This document shows positions 24,678 through 33,834 of a stretch of DNA of 64,000 bases, piece after piece. The notes below the pieces were generated by a model. It did not search any database and was not told the DNA's origin. It saw only the letters and a list, made by a program, of their open reading frames with translations. How positions within the stretch are numbered: position 1 is the stretch's first letter; every line of letters starts with the position of its first letter. This stretch comes from CBDHFQ01 sp965262565 (GTDB lineage Bacteria > Bacteroidota > Bacteroidia > J057), in NCBI GenBank assembly GCA_965262565.1, contig CBDHFQ010000007.1, positions 1-64,000 on the forward strand, read 5' to 3'. The translations under genes were made by a program, and so were the position numbers.

Positions 24678-27600
24678 ATGAGAACGAGTCTTACGCTAAA
24701 GTTAAGGTACGAACTTTTGTTTAAGGTATGGTTTATCATGTCCATATCTTTCTCTTTCCTTCCTCACATCTACGGCCAGACCAGCTGCATGATGCCTATG
24801 AATAGGACGACGACAAATATGACCAAGAATTCGGCCATGATTAATTGGGATGAGCGGCTGAATGCAATCAACTATGAATTCAGGTATAGAAAAGTGGGTA
24901 TGACTAGCTGGATGATGGGAAATACGACGAATACAATGATGCGCTTAGCCGATTTAATGATGGATACGATGTACGAATGGCAAGTCAGAACAGCCTGTGA
25001 TAATGGAATGAAGTCTGAATACAGCCCTTCTATGACCTTCAGGACGATGTCTGGAATGGAGTGCATGATGCCCATGAATAGGATGACGACAAATATGACC
25101 ATGAATTCGGCCATGATTAGTTGGGACGAAAGGATGAATGCTAAGAGTTACGAATTCAGGTATAGAAAAGTGGGTATGACTAGCTGGATGATGGGAAATA
25201 CGACGAATACAATGATGCGCTTAGCCGATTTAATGATGGATACGATGTACGAATGGCAAGTCAGAACAGCCTGTGATAATGGAATGAAGTCTGAATACAG
25301 CCCTTCTATGACCTTCAGGACGATGCCTGGAATGGAGTGCATGATGCCCATGAATAGGATGACGACAAATATGACCATGAATTCGGCCATGATTAGTTGG
25401 GACGCAAGGATGAATGCTAAGAGTTACGAATTCAGGTATAGAAAAGTGGGTATGACTAGCTGGATGATGGGAAATACGACGAATACAATGATGCGCTTAG
25501 CCGATTTAATGATGGATACGATGTACGAATGGCAAGTCAGAACAGCCTGTGATAATGGAATGAAGTCTGAATACAGCCCTTCTATGACCTTCAGGACGAT
25601 GTCTGGAATGGAGTGCATGATGCCCATGAATAGGATGACGACAAATATGACCATGAATTCGGCCATGATTAGTTGGGACGCAAGGATGAATGCTAAGAGT
25701 TACGAATTCAGGTATAGAAAAGTGGGTATGACTAGCTGGATGATGGGAAATACGACGAATACAATGATGCGCTTAGCCGATTTAATGATGGATACGATGT
25801 ACGAATGGCAGGTAAGATCGGTCTGTGCTAATAATATGACCTCAGCTTTTAGTCCTTCCATAACTTTCAGAACCATGCCGATGATGCCTATGGGAATGAT
25901 ATTAAATTATCCACTAAATGAAACTTCAGGTACTGTGGCGGAAGATAAGCGAAATGATAATGATGGAATGTTAAGGAATTTCATGATGATGCCATGGATG
26001 ATGGATGGGGTAAGCGGAAATTCTCTTCAGTTTGATGGTGTTGATGATTATATAGCCATTTCTAAACTAAACTATCAAAAGACCGATATTGAGGAAACAA
26101 GCATAGCACTCTGGATAAAAACAAGTAAGTCAAGTAATCAAATTTTAGTATCATTTGACAGAAGTGAGTATTTCAGGCTGGAAATAGATGGTCCAGGTGC
26201 AGAAGAAGGAAGAATTGGCTGGGACATACGAACTGATATGGGAATTCTGGATATGGGTGGCAATAAGCGAATTGATGATAATAAATGGCATTTTGTAGTA
26301 ACAACTTTTAACAGAGGAGTAGCCTCTATTTATGTGGACGGAATGCTTGATGTTTCCATGAAAAAAGGAAGTTTTATGGGTAGTGGCGTGAAGCGCTTTG
26401 GCTTTTTGGGGACAGGCTCGGAAGCTAACATGATGGATGGAAAAAGAGGGCCCAAATATTCTTTTCAAGGAAATATGGACGAAGTAAGAATATACGATAC
26501 TGCTCTCTCTGCGGAAAGAATTCAAGAGATGTATGAGATGGAAAAACCATCAACTACAGTAACCATGAAAGATGGCTTTTTTCTGGAAATGGAATGTGGA
26601 ATGGTTGGACTCAACTGGAACATTATGAATATGCCTAGTGGATCAGGGAAGTTTTTACAGATCAAAGACGGATTTATTTCTAAAGAAATGGTCCCGACAA
26701 AACCTGCTGATCGTGTTCGATATAATTTCATGGCCGATAAAGCAGGTATGTATAACTTATTTTTCAGAATGTTTGCTCCTGATAGGTCAAGCAATTCCTT
26801 TTGGGTGAGAGTCAATGAAGGCAATTGGATCGAATTTAATCATACTGTACCTAATAATACATTTAGTTGGTATCAAGTACACGATTCTGATAATAATAAA
26901 ATGCCCGTAAGCTTTAGGTTGGAGATGGGTAGAAATGTCCTGGATGTAGCCTATAGAGAAGATGATACCAGATTGGATAAAGCGTATTTCACTATGGACA
27001 ATGAGGCCCCAGAAGGTCCTGGGATGGTTGAGTCTTGTGATCAGATGCCTCCCAGCCCCAGCATGATGTCCAATGGAGGGGTATTTTTAGAAGCAGAATG
27101 TGGTATGGTAGGAACCAACTGGATGATGAATATGATGCCTGGTGGTTCAGGTAGATTTATACAAATACAGAATGGATTCAATAGTTACAGTTCTCCCTCA
27201 ACTAAACTGGCTGACAGAATCAGTTATTCAGTGATGATGAATGAAGCGGGAATGTATAATATGTTTTTGAGAGTATCTGCCAATACTAGAGATGATAACT
27301 CATTCTGGATAAAAGTGAATGAAGGAAAATGGATAAAGTTCAATGAAATCCAAACCAGTGCCTCTTTTATATGGGATCAGGTTCACGATTCGAATAATCA
27401 GAAAATGCCTGTTATGTTTAGATTTGAAAAGGGAATGAATGTTATTGACATTGCTTATAGAGAAGATGGGACAAAATTAGATAAAATATTTATTTCCATG
27501 AGCAATGCCATGCCATCTATGGCTGGTCCGATTCTATCTTGCAATACTAATGCAAAAATGATGGATGAAATTTCCAATCCAATTGAAGATGAATTTTCTT

Positions 27601-27857
27601 CCGACCTAAGCATTAACTTATTTCCTAACCCTGCTTCGCATGAATTAAATGTTAACATTGAATCTCCGCGAGAAGAATTAGCTACCTTATCTATCTTAAA
27701 TGTTTATGGTCAGATAGTAAGTACCAAAATTATCGAGGTTAAAACTGGACCAAACAATATACAAATCAATACAGACAATTTTGCTAATGGCATGTATCTC
27801 ATTAGATATGACAATTATCAAACAGAACGTATTGACCGAGTCATAATTTCTCATTAA
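24678..27857 (+). CDS. Methionine-rich T9SS-secreted FN3/LamG/carbohydrate-binding protein
   Basis: The 1059-residue protein has a signal peptide (to about residue 33, HIYGQ), four FN3-like repeats of 92 residues (37-404, each with YEFRYRKVG and YEWQVR), a LamG/concanavalin-type domain (about 407-622, with SLQFDGVDDYIAI and DEVRIYDTALS), two carbohydrate-binding-like units (from ECGMVG near 634 and AECGMVG near 802), and a type A T9SS sorting domain (from NLFPNPAS near 978). By hand count it holds about 131 Met (12%), about 79 of them in the FN3 repeats, but only one in the last 82 residues. Met replaces residues such as Thr, Leu, Gly and Arg at variable positions, while core residues are kept. 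It is presumably exported, cleaved at the sorting domain and anchored on the cell surface. The downstream paralogue has ordinary composition. Confidence 0.93.
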   Translation: MRTSLTLKLRYELLFKVWFIMSISFSFLPHIYGQTSCMMPMNRTTTNMTKNSAMINWDERLNAINYEFRYRKVGMTSWMMGNTTNTMMRLADLMMDTMYEWQVRTACDNGMKSEYSPSMTFRTMSGMECMMPMNRMTTNMTMNSAMISWDERMNAKSYEFRYRKVGMTSWMMGNTTNTMMRLADLMMDTMYEWQVRTACDNGMKSEYSPSMTFRTMPGMECMMPMNRMTTNMTMNSAMISWDARMNAKSYEFRYRKVGMTSWMMGNTTNTMMRLADLMMDTMYEWQVRTACDNGMKSEYSPSMTFRTMSGMECMMPMNRMTTNMTMNSAMISWDARMNAKSYEFRYRKVGMTSWMMGNTTNTMMRLADLMMDTMYEWQVRSVCANNMTSAFSPSITFRTMPMMPMGMILNYPLNETSGTVAEDKRNDNDGMLRNFMMMPWMMDGVSGNSLQFDGVDDYIAISKLNYQKTDIEETSIALWIKTSKSSNQILVSFDRSEYFRLEIDGPGAEEGRIGWDIRTDMGILDMGGNKRIDDNKWHFVVTTFNRGVASIYVDGMLDVSMKKGSFMGSGVKRFGFLGTGSEANMMDGKRGPKYSFQGNMDEVRIYDTALSAERIQEMYEMEKPSTTVTMKDGFFLEMECGMVGLNWNIMNMPSGSGKFLQIKDGFISKEMVPTKPADRVRYNFMADKAGMYNLFFRMFAPDRSSNSFWVRVNEGNWIEFNHTVPNNTFSWYQVHDSDNNKMPVSFRLEMGRNVLDVAYREDDTRLDKAYFTMDNEAPEGPGMVESCDQMPPSPSMMSNGGVFLEAECGMVGTNWMMNMMPGGSGRFIQIQNGFNSYSSPSTKLADRISYSVMMNEAGMYNMFLRVSANTRDDNSFWIKVNEGKWIKFNEIQTSASFIWDQVHDSNNQKMPVMFRFEKGMNVIDIAYREDGTKLDKIFISMSNAMPSMAGPILSCNTNAKMMDEISNPIEDEFSSDLSINLFPNPASHELNVNIESPREELATLSILNVYGQIVSTKIIEVKTGPNNIQINTDNFANGMYLIRYDNYQTERIDRVIISH
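24786..25889 (+). repeat. Four tandem 276-bp repeats encoding Met-rich FN3 domains
   Basis: Units begin at 24786, 25062, 25338 and 25614. Units 2 and 3 are nearly identical, unit 1 differs at a cluster of positions near its start, and unit 4 diverges in its last 80 bases. Copy differences include ACG in unit 1 versus ATG in units 2-4 (Thr to Met), AAG versus ATG and CTG versus ATG. Near-identity implies recent duplication or ongoing gene conversion, and makes collapse or expansion in assembly possible. Confidence 0.95.
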
Positions 27858-27894
27858 GTCTGTTACTACCATTATTTAGGTTGCTCCACAATTC

Positions 27895-27938
27895 CTCAGT
27901 TATCACTACTATCAGTATGTGATAGCTGAGTTTTTCTT
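27895..27938 (+). terminator. Intrinsic terminator after the Met-rich gene
   Basis: CTCAGTTATCAC pairs with GTGATAGCTGAG over 12 bp (one G-T pair) around a 12-base loop and is followed by TTTTTCTTT. It separates the Met-rich gene from its downstream paralogue, so the two are probably transcribed independently. Confidence 0.85.
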
Positions 27939-28263
27939 TGAATTAGATAAAAAGAAACAATTAATCATTTTTTAGACTTATTACTTTTATTATTCCAGTT
28001 CGTATAACTTATTTATCAATAACAGTGTTAGTCTTTATTCAATCGTAAGTCTATAAATGATAAATTCTCCCCTTTTCTTTTTACGCTAGAAGCATTCATA
28101 CCATTCAAACGCCAAATATTACAATTAGGGAACCCATAAAGTTTCCCAGTCAAAATATTTTTATTATTACTTGAAATAATTTTATAAAAAATAATTTTAT
28201 ATCATATAAATTTACTTTATCCGTTTAATATTTAGTGTTGCTTCAAATCGATAAATAAGTCTT
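27939..28263. other. AT-rich intergenic region between the two secreted paralogues
   Basis: These 325 bases contain no open frame or RNA that I can support. The last 120 bases are extremely AT-rich (runs such as ATAATTTTATAAAAAATAAT) and should contain the promoter of the gene at 28264, but no exact TTTG/TAnnTTTG pair was found. Confidence 0.5.
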
Positions 28264-31200
28264 ATGAAAACATTGGCTACATGTCTACATTTCCCTTACA
28301 TCAAGCAATGGCTTTTATTATTAATTCTTAGTTTCAGTCTAATTAATGTTAGTGCTCAAGGCTCACTAACACTTACTACCATTTGTCAATCCCTGGAAGA
28401 CGAGGAGGAAAGCGATGAAGACGAGGAGGAAAGCGATGAAGACGAGAAGGAAAGCGATGAAGACGAGAAGGAGGATGGAAGTAATTCCAGGATAAAATAC
28501 TTATTAAAAATATCTAATTCGACATTAGTAAATATTCCTTTTACCTGGCAATCTTCTGATTCCAGGGAAATTAATGGGCCTGAGGTAGCACCAGCTTATG
28601 GAGAAATTTACATTGAGGTGGCGGACCAACAAAGCATTACCATTTACTGGAAGGAAGTTGGAGAAGATGGTATCCTTTATGAGTTTGATGCATCTACAGA
28701 AACAATCAACACCAACACCAACTGTAATTGTAAAACTCCAGAAAAACCTTCTTCTACTGCTATCCAAAATAATAGAGTACAATTATTATGGGAAAGTGCA
28801 GAAAGTAGATTGAAGTACGAATATAGATTCCGCCCGGCAGGAAGCGACATGTGGACATATGGAACCACCTTGAACACTAATCAAGCCATTTATTACCTTT
28901 CTTCTAACACTTCTTATGAATGGCAAGTCAGAACGATATGTAAAGATGGAATTCCATCCTTTTTCAGCGAATTACAATCCTTTAAAACTAATCCTCAGCC
29001 AAAATATGAGGCTATTTGTCTTGAACCATATTTTAACAAAACCTCAGGCATTGGGCTTACAGCAGCTACAATTAATTGGCGAGGCGAAAATTATCCAGAA
29101 CTTTACGAATTTAGGTACAGAGAGTTAGGTTCAACTACATGGAATATTGGAACCAGCTTAACTACCTCCTTTTTATTGAAAGGCCTCTCACCGGCTACCA
29201 TGTATGAATGGCAGGTAAAAGCCATGTGTGGGAAAAATTCCGAGTCAACTTATAGCTTTTCAAGCATCTTCATGACAAAGGCCCCGCCTCCTTGTAAAAA
29301 GATTACTGAAGGAACTAATACATCGAATATCCAGGATAATAGTGCACAAATAAGCTGGTCAATTGTTAGTAATGAGTTAGGACCCGCTATTCAGTATATT
29401 TTTAGATATAGAGCAAAGGGAACTACTGGCTGGGCAGAAGGAAAAACAACTAATAACACTATTGTTTTAAATGGATTATCCCCTGGAACGACTTATGAAT
29501 GGCAGGTAGGGGCCGTGTGCGAATTTGGTGCAGCATCAGCGTTTAATGAATCAACTGAATTCACCACTACTTATACTCCTAAAACCCCTATAGCATTTTG
29601 GAACTTGGATGAAACAGTGGGAATTATTGCCAATGATCACATCGGAATAAATGACGGTTTATTAAATGGGTTTATTCCTTTTGGTTGGAATCCAGAAGGG
29701 GTAAAAAATGGAGCACTTAATTTTGATGGATTAAATGATTTTGTATTCATTCAAAATCTGATATACGCGAAAAAAAATATACCTGAAGTAAGTTTAGCCC
29801 TTTGGATGAAAACAAGTTCAGGAAAAGATCAGGGAATCATTTCCTTTGACAGAAAGGAATACTATGGTTTAGAAATTAATGGTCCTGCTGCTGAAGAGGG
29901 ATATTTAGGCTGGAATGTGAGAACTGACCAGGGTCCCCTAACCTTAAGTAGTAAGAAAAAGATCGATGATGGAGAATGGCATTTCGTAGTAGCCGTTTTC
30001 GATAGGGGAACAGCTTCTATATATATTGATGGAAGATTAGATAATACAGTAGACAGAGGAAATGGTTTTGGTTCAGGTAAAATTCTTCTCGGCACTGCAG
30101 GAGTTAGCCCCGAGTCTCTAGTCCCTTCTTTCCCGCCCGTTCCACCTAATTTTTTCGAAGGAACGCTTGATGAAGTAAGAATTTATGACAAGGCCTTATC
30201 AGCATTAGATGTTAAGGTTATTTTTGAAGAAGAAATGCCAGAAGGATTTAACATCCCTGAAATAATTACAGCTGTTTGGTTAGAGGCTGAGTGTGGAAGT
30301 CTCGGAGAAAATTGGGAGGTGGTAACCATGCCTGGAGCTTCTAATAGCATTATCCGATCAAAAAAGGGGTTGACTTCTAAAAATAATGTACCAGAAGATG
30401 ATGAAGCTAAAGCGAGATACAGCTTTGAGTTATCAGAAGAAGGTATGTATAATATTTATTTCCGTGGAAGTGCCAGACCAGGTGGAGATTCTTATTGGGT
30501 TAGAGCAAATGAGGGAGAGTGGATTAAATTTAATCGATTCAACTGGAGTGATACCTTTGTTTGGGATCAGGTTCACGATTCTGATAACCATAATATGCCC
30601 GTAAAAGTCCGGTTCAATGAAGGAGAAAATGTATTAGATGTGGTCTATAGAGAAGATGATGCAGAATTAGATAAATTATATATAGCCCAGAAGGACTCAA
30701 TGCCTAAAGGAATGGGAGAGGAAACTGAATGCCAGCCCGCTTTTCAAGCTTTGACAGGATCTGATATTTGGTTAGAAGCTGAATGTGGAAATATAGGTGA
30801 AAACTGGATGATAAAAGAAATGCCAGGTGGGTCAGGAAACTATGTTGAGATAGAGCCAGGAAGAAATTTTTACCATCAACCTTCAGCAATGATGTCAGAT
30901 CATATTAGTTATCCTTTCAGGGTTGATGTAGCAGGCTTGTATAAAATATTTCTTCACGTACAGGCTCCTGACAACAGTGGTGATTCTTTCTGGATTAGAG
31001 TTAATGGAGGGAAATGGACTAAGTTTAATAATATTGAACTTAGTGATAAATTTATCTGGGACCAGGTTCACGATACAAAAAATGATAATAAGCCAATGAT
31101 GTTCAGATTGGAAGAGGGTTCTAACATGTTGGAAGTAGCCTTCAGGGAAGATCATCCTAAGCTGGATAAAATATTCATTACAATGGGAGAAATGCCACAA

Positions 31201-32031
31201 GATCCAGGGCCTCAGACAGGATGTCAACTCTTATCCTATGATGATCTTGGTTCGGATATATGGTTAGATGCTGAGTGTGGTACCATTGGAGAAAATTGGG
31301 AGTTGCTCGAAATGCCCAATGGAAATGGAAAATTTGTTCGTATCAAAGATGGATACAATGCTTATTACAGCGTTCCTCGGGGGATAGAAAATCGTATCAA
31401 ATATACATTTGAAGCAGAAAAAATGGGGAATTATAATATCTTCCTGAAAGCAAGAGCCAGGTCAGGCGATGAAAACTCTTTCTGGGTACGGGTTAATAAG
31501 GAGAAATGGTATAAATTCAATGAAATTGAGCTTAGCGATATGTTCATTTGGGACCAGGTTCACGATGCCAATTTCAGGAATAAATTAGTTCCATTTTGGA
31601 TGAAAGAAGGGGAAAATATCCTGGAAATAGCCTATAGAGAAGTTGGTACTGAACTGGATCGCATCTTAATCTCTCAGAAACCATATCCTCCTGTAGAAGA
31701 ACCGAGAATTATGAATTGTGGCAACCAACCTTTGCTAGACCTGTCCTATATAGAAGAATCTGATGATCTGTCTTCTTCTATCAACTTAAGCTTATATCCT
31801 AATCCAGCCTCGGCGCTCTTTCATATAGAGCTAACAACAAATATTGAAACAATCGGTACTATCTCCATATCAGATATGTATGGACGAGTAATTCGGGAAC
31901 GAGCTATCGAGCTTACATCTGGTACAAATAAGCTAAGCATAAATACCTCTCATTTCGCCTCAGGGTTGTATTTTGTCAAGTATTATGATGGAGAAACGGA
32001 ATTGACTGAAAGAATCATACTTACTAATTAA
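28264..32031 (+). CDS. T9SS-secreted FN3/LamG/carbohydrate-binding protein (ordinary-composition paralogue)
   Basis: The 1255-residue protein has a signal peptide (to about residue 32, NVSAQG), an acidic Asp/Glu/Ser repeat (about 45-76), a short unclassified domain, three FN3-like domains (about 155-440, each ending in YEWQV), a LamG-type domain (about 441-655, with ALNFDGLNDF and DEVRIYDKALS), three carbohydrate-binding-like units of about 160 residues (starting near 671, 835 and 998 with LEAECG or LDAECG and sharing FVWDQVHD and YREDD-like motifs), and a type A T9SS sorting domain (from LSLYPNPAS near 1176). It is probably a surface adhesin or glycan-binding protein. Domain order matches the upstream Met-rich protein, with one more binding unit and one fewer FN3 unit, so the pair arose by duplication. 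Confidence 0.93.
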   Translation: MKTLATCLHFPYIKQWLLLLILSFSLINVSAQGSLTLTTICQSLEDEEESDEDEEESDEDEKESDEDEKEDGSNSRIKYLLKISNSTLVNIPFTWQSSDSREINGPEVAPAYGEIYIEVADQQSITIYWKEVGEDGILYEFDASTETINTNTNCNCKTPEKPSSTAIQNNRVQLLWESAESRLKYEYRFRPAGSDMWTYGTTLNTNQAIYYLSSNTSYEWQVRTICKDGIPSFFSELQSFKTNPQPKYEAICLEPYFNKTSGIGLTAATINWRGENYPELYEFRYRELGSTTWNIGTSLTTSFLLKGLSPATMYEWQVKAMCGKNSESTYSFSSIFMTKAPPPCKKITEGTNTSNIQDNSAQISWSIVSNELGPAIQYIFRYRAKGTTGWAEGKTTNNTIVLNGLSPGTTYEWQVGAVCEFGAASAFNESTEFTTTYTPKTPIAFWNLDETVGIIANDHIGINDGLLNGFIPFGWNPEGVKNGALNFDGLNDFVFIQNLIYAKKNIPEVSLALWMKTSSGKDQGIISFDRKEYYGLEINGPAAEEGYLGWNVRTDQGPLTLSSKKKIDDGEWHFVVAVFDRGTASIYIDGRLDNTVDRGNGFGSGKILLGTAGVSPESLVPSFPPVPPNFFEGTLDEVRIYDKALSALDVKVIFEEEMPEGFNIPEIITAVWLEAECGSLGENWEVVTMPGASNSIIRSKKGLTSKNNVPEDDEAKARYSFELSEEGMYNIYFRGSARPGGDSYWVRANEGEWIKFNRFNWSDTFVWDQVHDSDNHNMPVKVRFNEGENVLDVVYREDDAELDKLYIAQKDSMPKGMGEETECQPAFQALTGSDIWLEAECGNIGENWMIKEMPGGSGNYVEIEPGRNFYHQPSAMMSDHISYPFRVDVAGLYKIFLHVQAPDNSGDSFWIRVNGGKWTKFNNIELSDKFIWDQVHDTKNDNKPMMFRLEEGSNMLEVAFREDHPKLDKIFITMGEMPQDPGPQTGCQLLSYDDLGSDIWLDAECGTIGENWELLEMPNGNGKFVRIKDGYNAYYSVPRGIENRIKYTFEAEKMGNYNIFLKARARSGDENSFWVRVNKEKWYKFNEIELSDMFIWDQVHDANFRNKLVPFWMKEGENILEIAYREVGTELDRILISQKPYPPVEEPRIMNCGNQPLLDLSYIEESDDLSSSINLSLYPNPASALFHIELTTNIETIGTISISDMYGRVIRERAIELTSGTNKLSINTSHFASGLYFVKYYDGETELTERIILTN
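28396..28476 (+). repeat. 21-bp minisatellite encoding an acidic Glu/Asp/Ser repeat
   Basis: The unit GAAGACGAGGAGGAAAGCGAT occurs twice exactly (28396, 28417), once with GAGAAG in place of GAGGAG (28438), and once partly (28459). It encodes EDEEESD-type heptads just after the signal peptide. Such stretches commonly bind calcium or act as flexible acidic spacers; repeat number is likely to vary between strains. Confidence 0.9.
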
Positions 32032-32055
32032 ACCAGATTTAAATTAAGCATATAT

Positions 32056-32084
32056 AAAGGATGGTTCATAAAAAACCATCCTTT
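32056..32084 (+). terminator. Probable terminator hairpin after the second secreted paralogue
   Basis: AAAGGATGGTT pairs perfectly with AACCATCCTTT (11 bp) around a seven-base loop. Only a short T-run (inside the stem, then ACTTAA) follows, so termination may be inefficient. Confidence 0.6.
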
Positions 32085-32136
32085 ACTTAACAATTTCATG
32101 TTATTAACAATCAAATATAATAATGACTAAAAGAGG

Positions 32137-32526
32137 TTACTCTTGATTTAGGTTTGGTTGATAGGAGACAAAAAAATTAATCCATGCAGCACGTGATAAT
32201 CTAAAGAATAAAGGAAGAAGAACAATGGACACAGCCAAAATAGCTAACATCATCACCCATAGAGAGGTAATGTTAAATCCGATATATAAAAAGAAAAATA
32301 CGCCAATGAACACTGCTACATTCAAGGCGTAGCTCACGTAAGCAGCTCCAAAGTAAAAACCAGGCTCCGGAGAAAAATCTTGCCCACAATTCGGACACTT
32401 CGCTGGCATATCTCCTATGTGTCTTATATTATAAGGGTTTTTATATGTGAACAGATTCCCTACATGGCACCTCGGACACTTCATTCTTAATATACTATAT
32501 AGTTTTGTTCCTTCTTTAAATATCAT
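32137..32526 (-). CDS. DUF983 membrane protein with zinc ribbon
   Basis: I start at the internal ATG giving MIFKEGTKLYSILRMKCPRC, because family members begin close to the zinc ribbon; the frame is open for nine more residues upstream. Two CxxC pairs (CPRC and CPNC) form a rubredoxin-like zinc knuckle, followed by FSPEPGFYFGAAYVSYALNV and two membrane helices (about 66-88 and 90-110). DUF983 proteins are common in Bacteroidota and Alphaproteobacteria; their function is not established. It has no clear operon partner. Confidence 0.88.
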   Translation of the reverse strand: MIFKEGTKLYSILRMKCPRCHVGNLFTYKNPYNIRHIGDMPAKCPNCGQDFSPEPGFYFGAAYVSYALNVAVFIGVFFFLYIGFNITSLWVMMLAILAVSIVLLPLFFRLSRAAWINFFVSYQPNLNQE

Positions 32527-32758
32527 ACTTCTTGAATAGATAAATATATCCAAAGTTAGCTATTAATGAACCAACATATGTAACAATTATTACCTTAAAC
32601 ACTTCTTAAGAATATTTCCTGTCAACTTCCAACTCATGCCAAATTAAAACGCTAAAAGAAACTATACATAATTAAGTCGTAAAGGAATGATCCTTTTTTG
32701 AAGATATTAAAGAGTAAGAGTAGTATATTGAAATACCGATATACAATATTTTGCTGCT

Positions 32759-33811
32759 ATGCCGACTACTATCCGATTTTTTTGTCAATATGTTGTGATT
32801 TACGCTTTTACAGGGTTCCTATTGTTTCAACAAGCCTACACACAAATTGCTATTCCAGATACTTTAGCCTTGTTTGATAAAGACGAACCCTTAAAAATAT
32901 CCCTATTATTCGATTTCAGGTATCTTACTAAAAACAAATTTAAAGAAGAATACCAACCAGCTATTATCACTTATGAGATAGCCGAAGGTAAAACTATCGA
33001 GAAAAATATTTTAGTGACCTCCAGAGGTGAATCCAGGAAAAGACTTTGTTACCTTCCTCCATTAAAATTAAACTTTAAGGAAACCTCGTTTGAATATAAA
33101 GCCATGTTTCCCCTTACTTCTGTGAAGGTAGTTACCAATTGTAAAAATGCCTCTATCTTTGAACAATATGTGTATAAAGAATATCTTGCCTATAAATTGT
33201 TTTCCTTTTTGACCCCCTTTTCGTATAGAGCAAGACTTGCAGAAATCACCTATATGGACTCAAAGGAAAAGGTTAAAACCTTCACGAAACATGGAATTAT
33301 TTTGGAGCAAACTAAACATTTAGCTCAAAGAATGAAATGTATCGAACTAGAGGAGGTAAAAATATCGCAGTTCAATGCCCAACGAGCACATATGATTCTG
33401 GTAGCAATGTTCCAATATATGATAGGTAATACAGATTGGTCCGTTCCTGATTTTCATAATATAAAAGTCATGAAGGAAATAAACTATAGTCAACAAATTA
33501 TCTATGTGGTACCTTATGACTTCGATTATTCTGGATTTGTTAATGCCAGTTATGCAGTTCCCCATGAATCATTGGGAATAGAAAGCGTCAGGGATAGACT
33601 TTATCAAGGAACCTGTGTGACAGAAGGCGAATGGGAAAAAACCATACAAACTTTTTTAGATAAAAAATCCAGCATGTATGGTCTTATCGCTTCCTTTCCC
33701 CTACTGACTAATACCTCCAGAAGAGAATGTAGAGAATATCTTGACAGCTTTTATAACTGCATCGAAAATCGACATATTTGGAAAGGTACTTTTAACAGTA
33801 CCTGCAAATAA
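32759..33811 (+). CDS. Secreted hypothetical protein, possibly kinase-fold related
   Basis: The 350-residue protein has a signal peptide (MPTTIRFFCQYVVIYAF to about residue 30, ending AYTQ) and then a mixed alpha/beta region. The segments KRLCYLPPLKLNF, YVYKEYLAYKLF, YRARLAEITYMD, GIILEQTKHLAQRM and VPYDFDYSGFVNASYAVP are reminiscent of the atypical protein-kinase fold of CotH-like proteins, where an Asp in a YDFD-like motif binds metal, but similarity by eye is weak and no identification is claimed. It is convergent with the DUF1641 gene, 23 bases apart, and is not obviously part of the sulfide cluster. Confidence 0.65.
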   Translation: MPTTIRFFCQYVVIYAFTGFLLFQQAYTQIAIPDTLALFDKDEPLKISLLFDFRYLTKNKFKEEYQPAIITYEIAEGKTIEKNILVTSRGESRKRLCYLPPLKLNFKETSFEYKAMFPLTSVKVVTNCKNASIFEQYVYKEYLAYKLFSFLTPFSYRARLAEITYMDSKEKVKTFTKHGIILEQTKHLAQRMKCIELEEVKISQFNAQRAHMILVAMFQYMIGNTDWSVPDFHNIKVMKEINYSQQIIYVVPYDFDYSGFVNASYAVPHESLGIESVRDRLYQGTCVTEGEWEKTIQTFLDKKSSMYGLIASFPLLTNTSRRECREYLDSFYNCIENRHIWKGTFNSTCK

Positions 33812-33834
33812 TCAGGCATTCTTTGATATGTATC

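Noticed and set aside
24872..25666. Three identical 80-codon minus-strand frames spaced 276 bases apart
   Set aside because: They are shadows of the plus-strand FN3 repeats; the plus strand carries conserved domain motifs and the minus frames have no family likeness.
24786..25889. Variable region of a diversity-generating retroelement
   Set aside because: No reverse transcriptase or template repeat is present, and copy differences are not adenine-specific.
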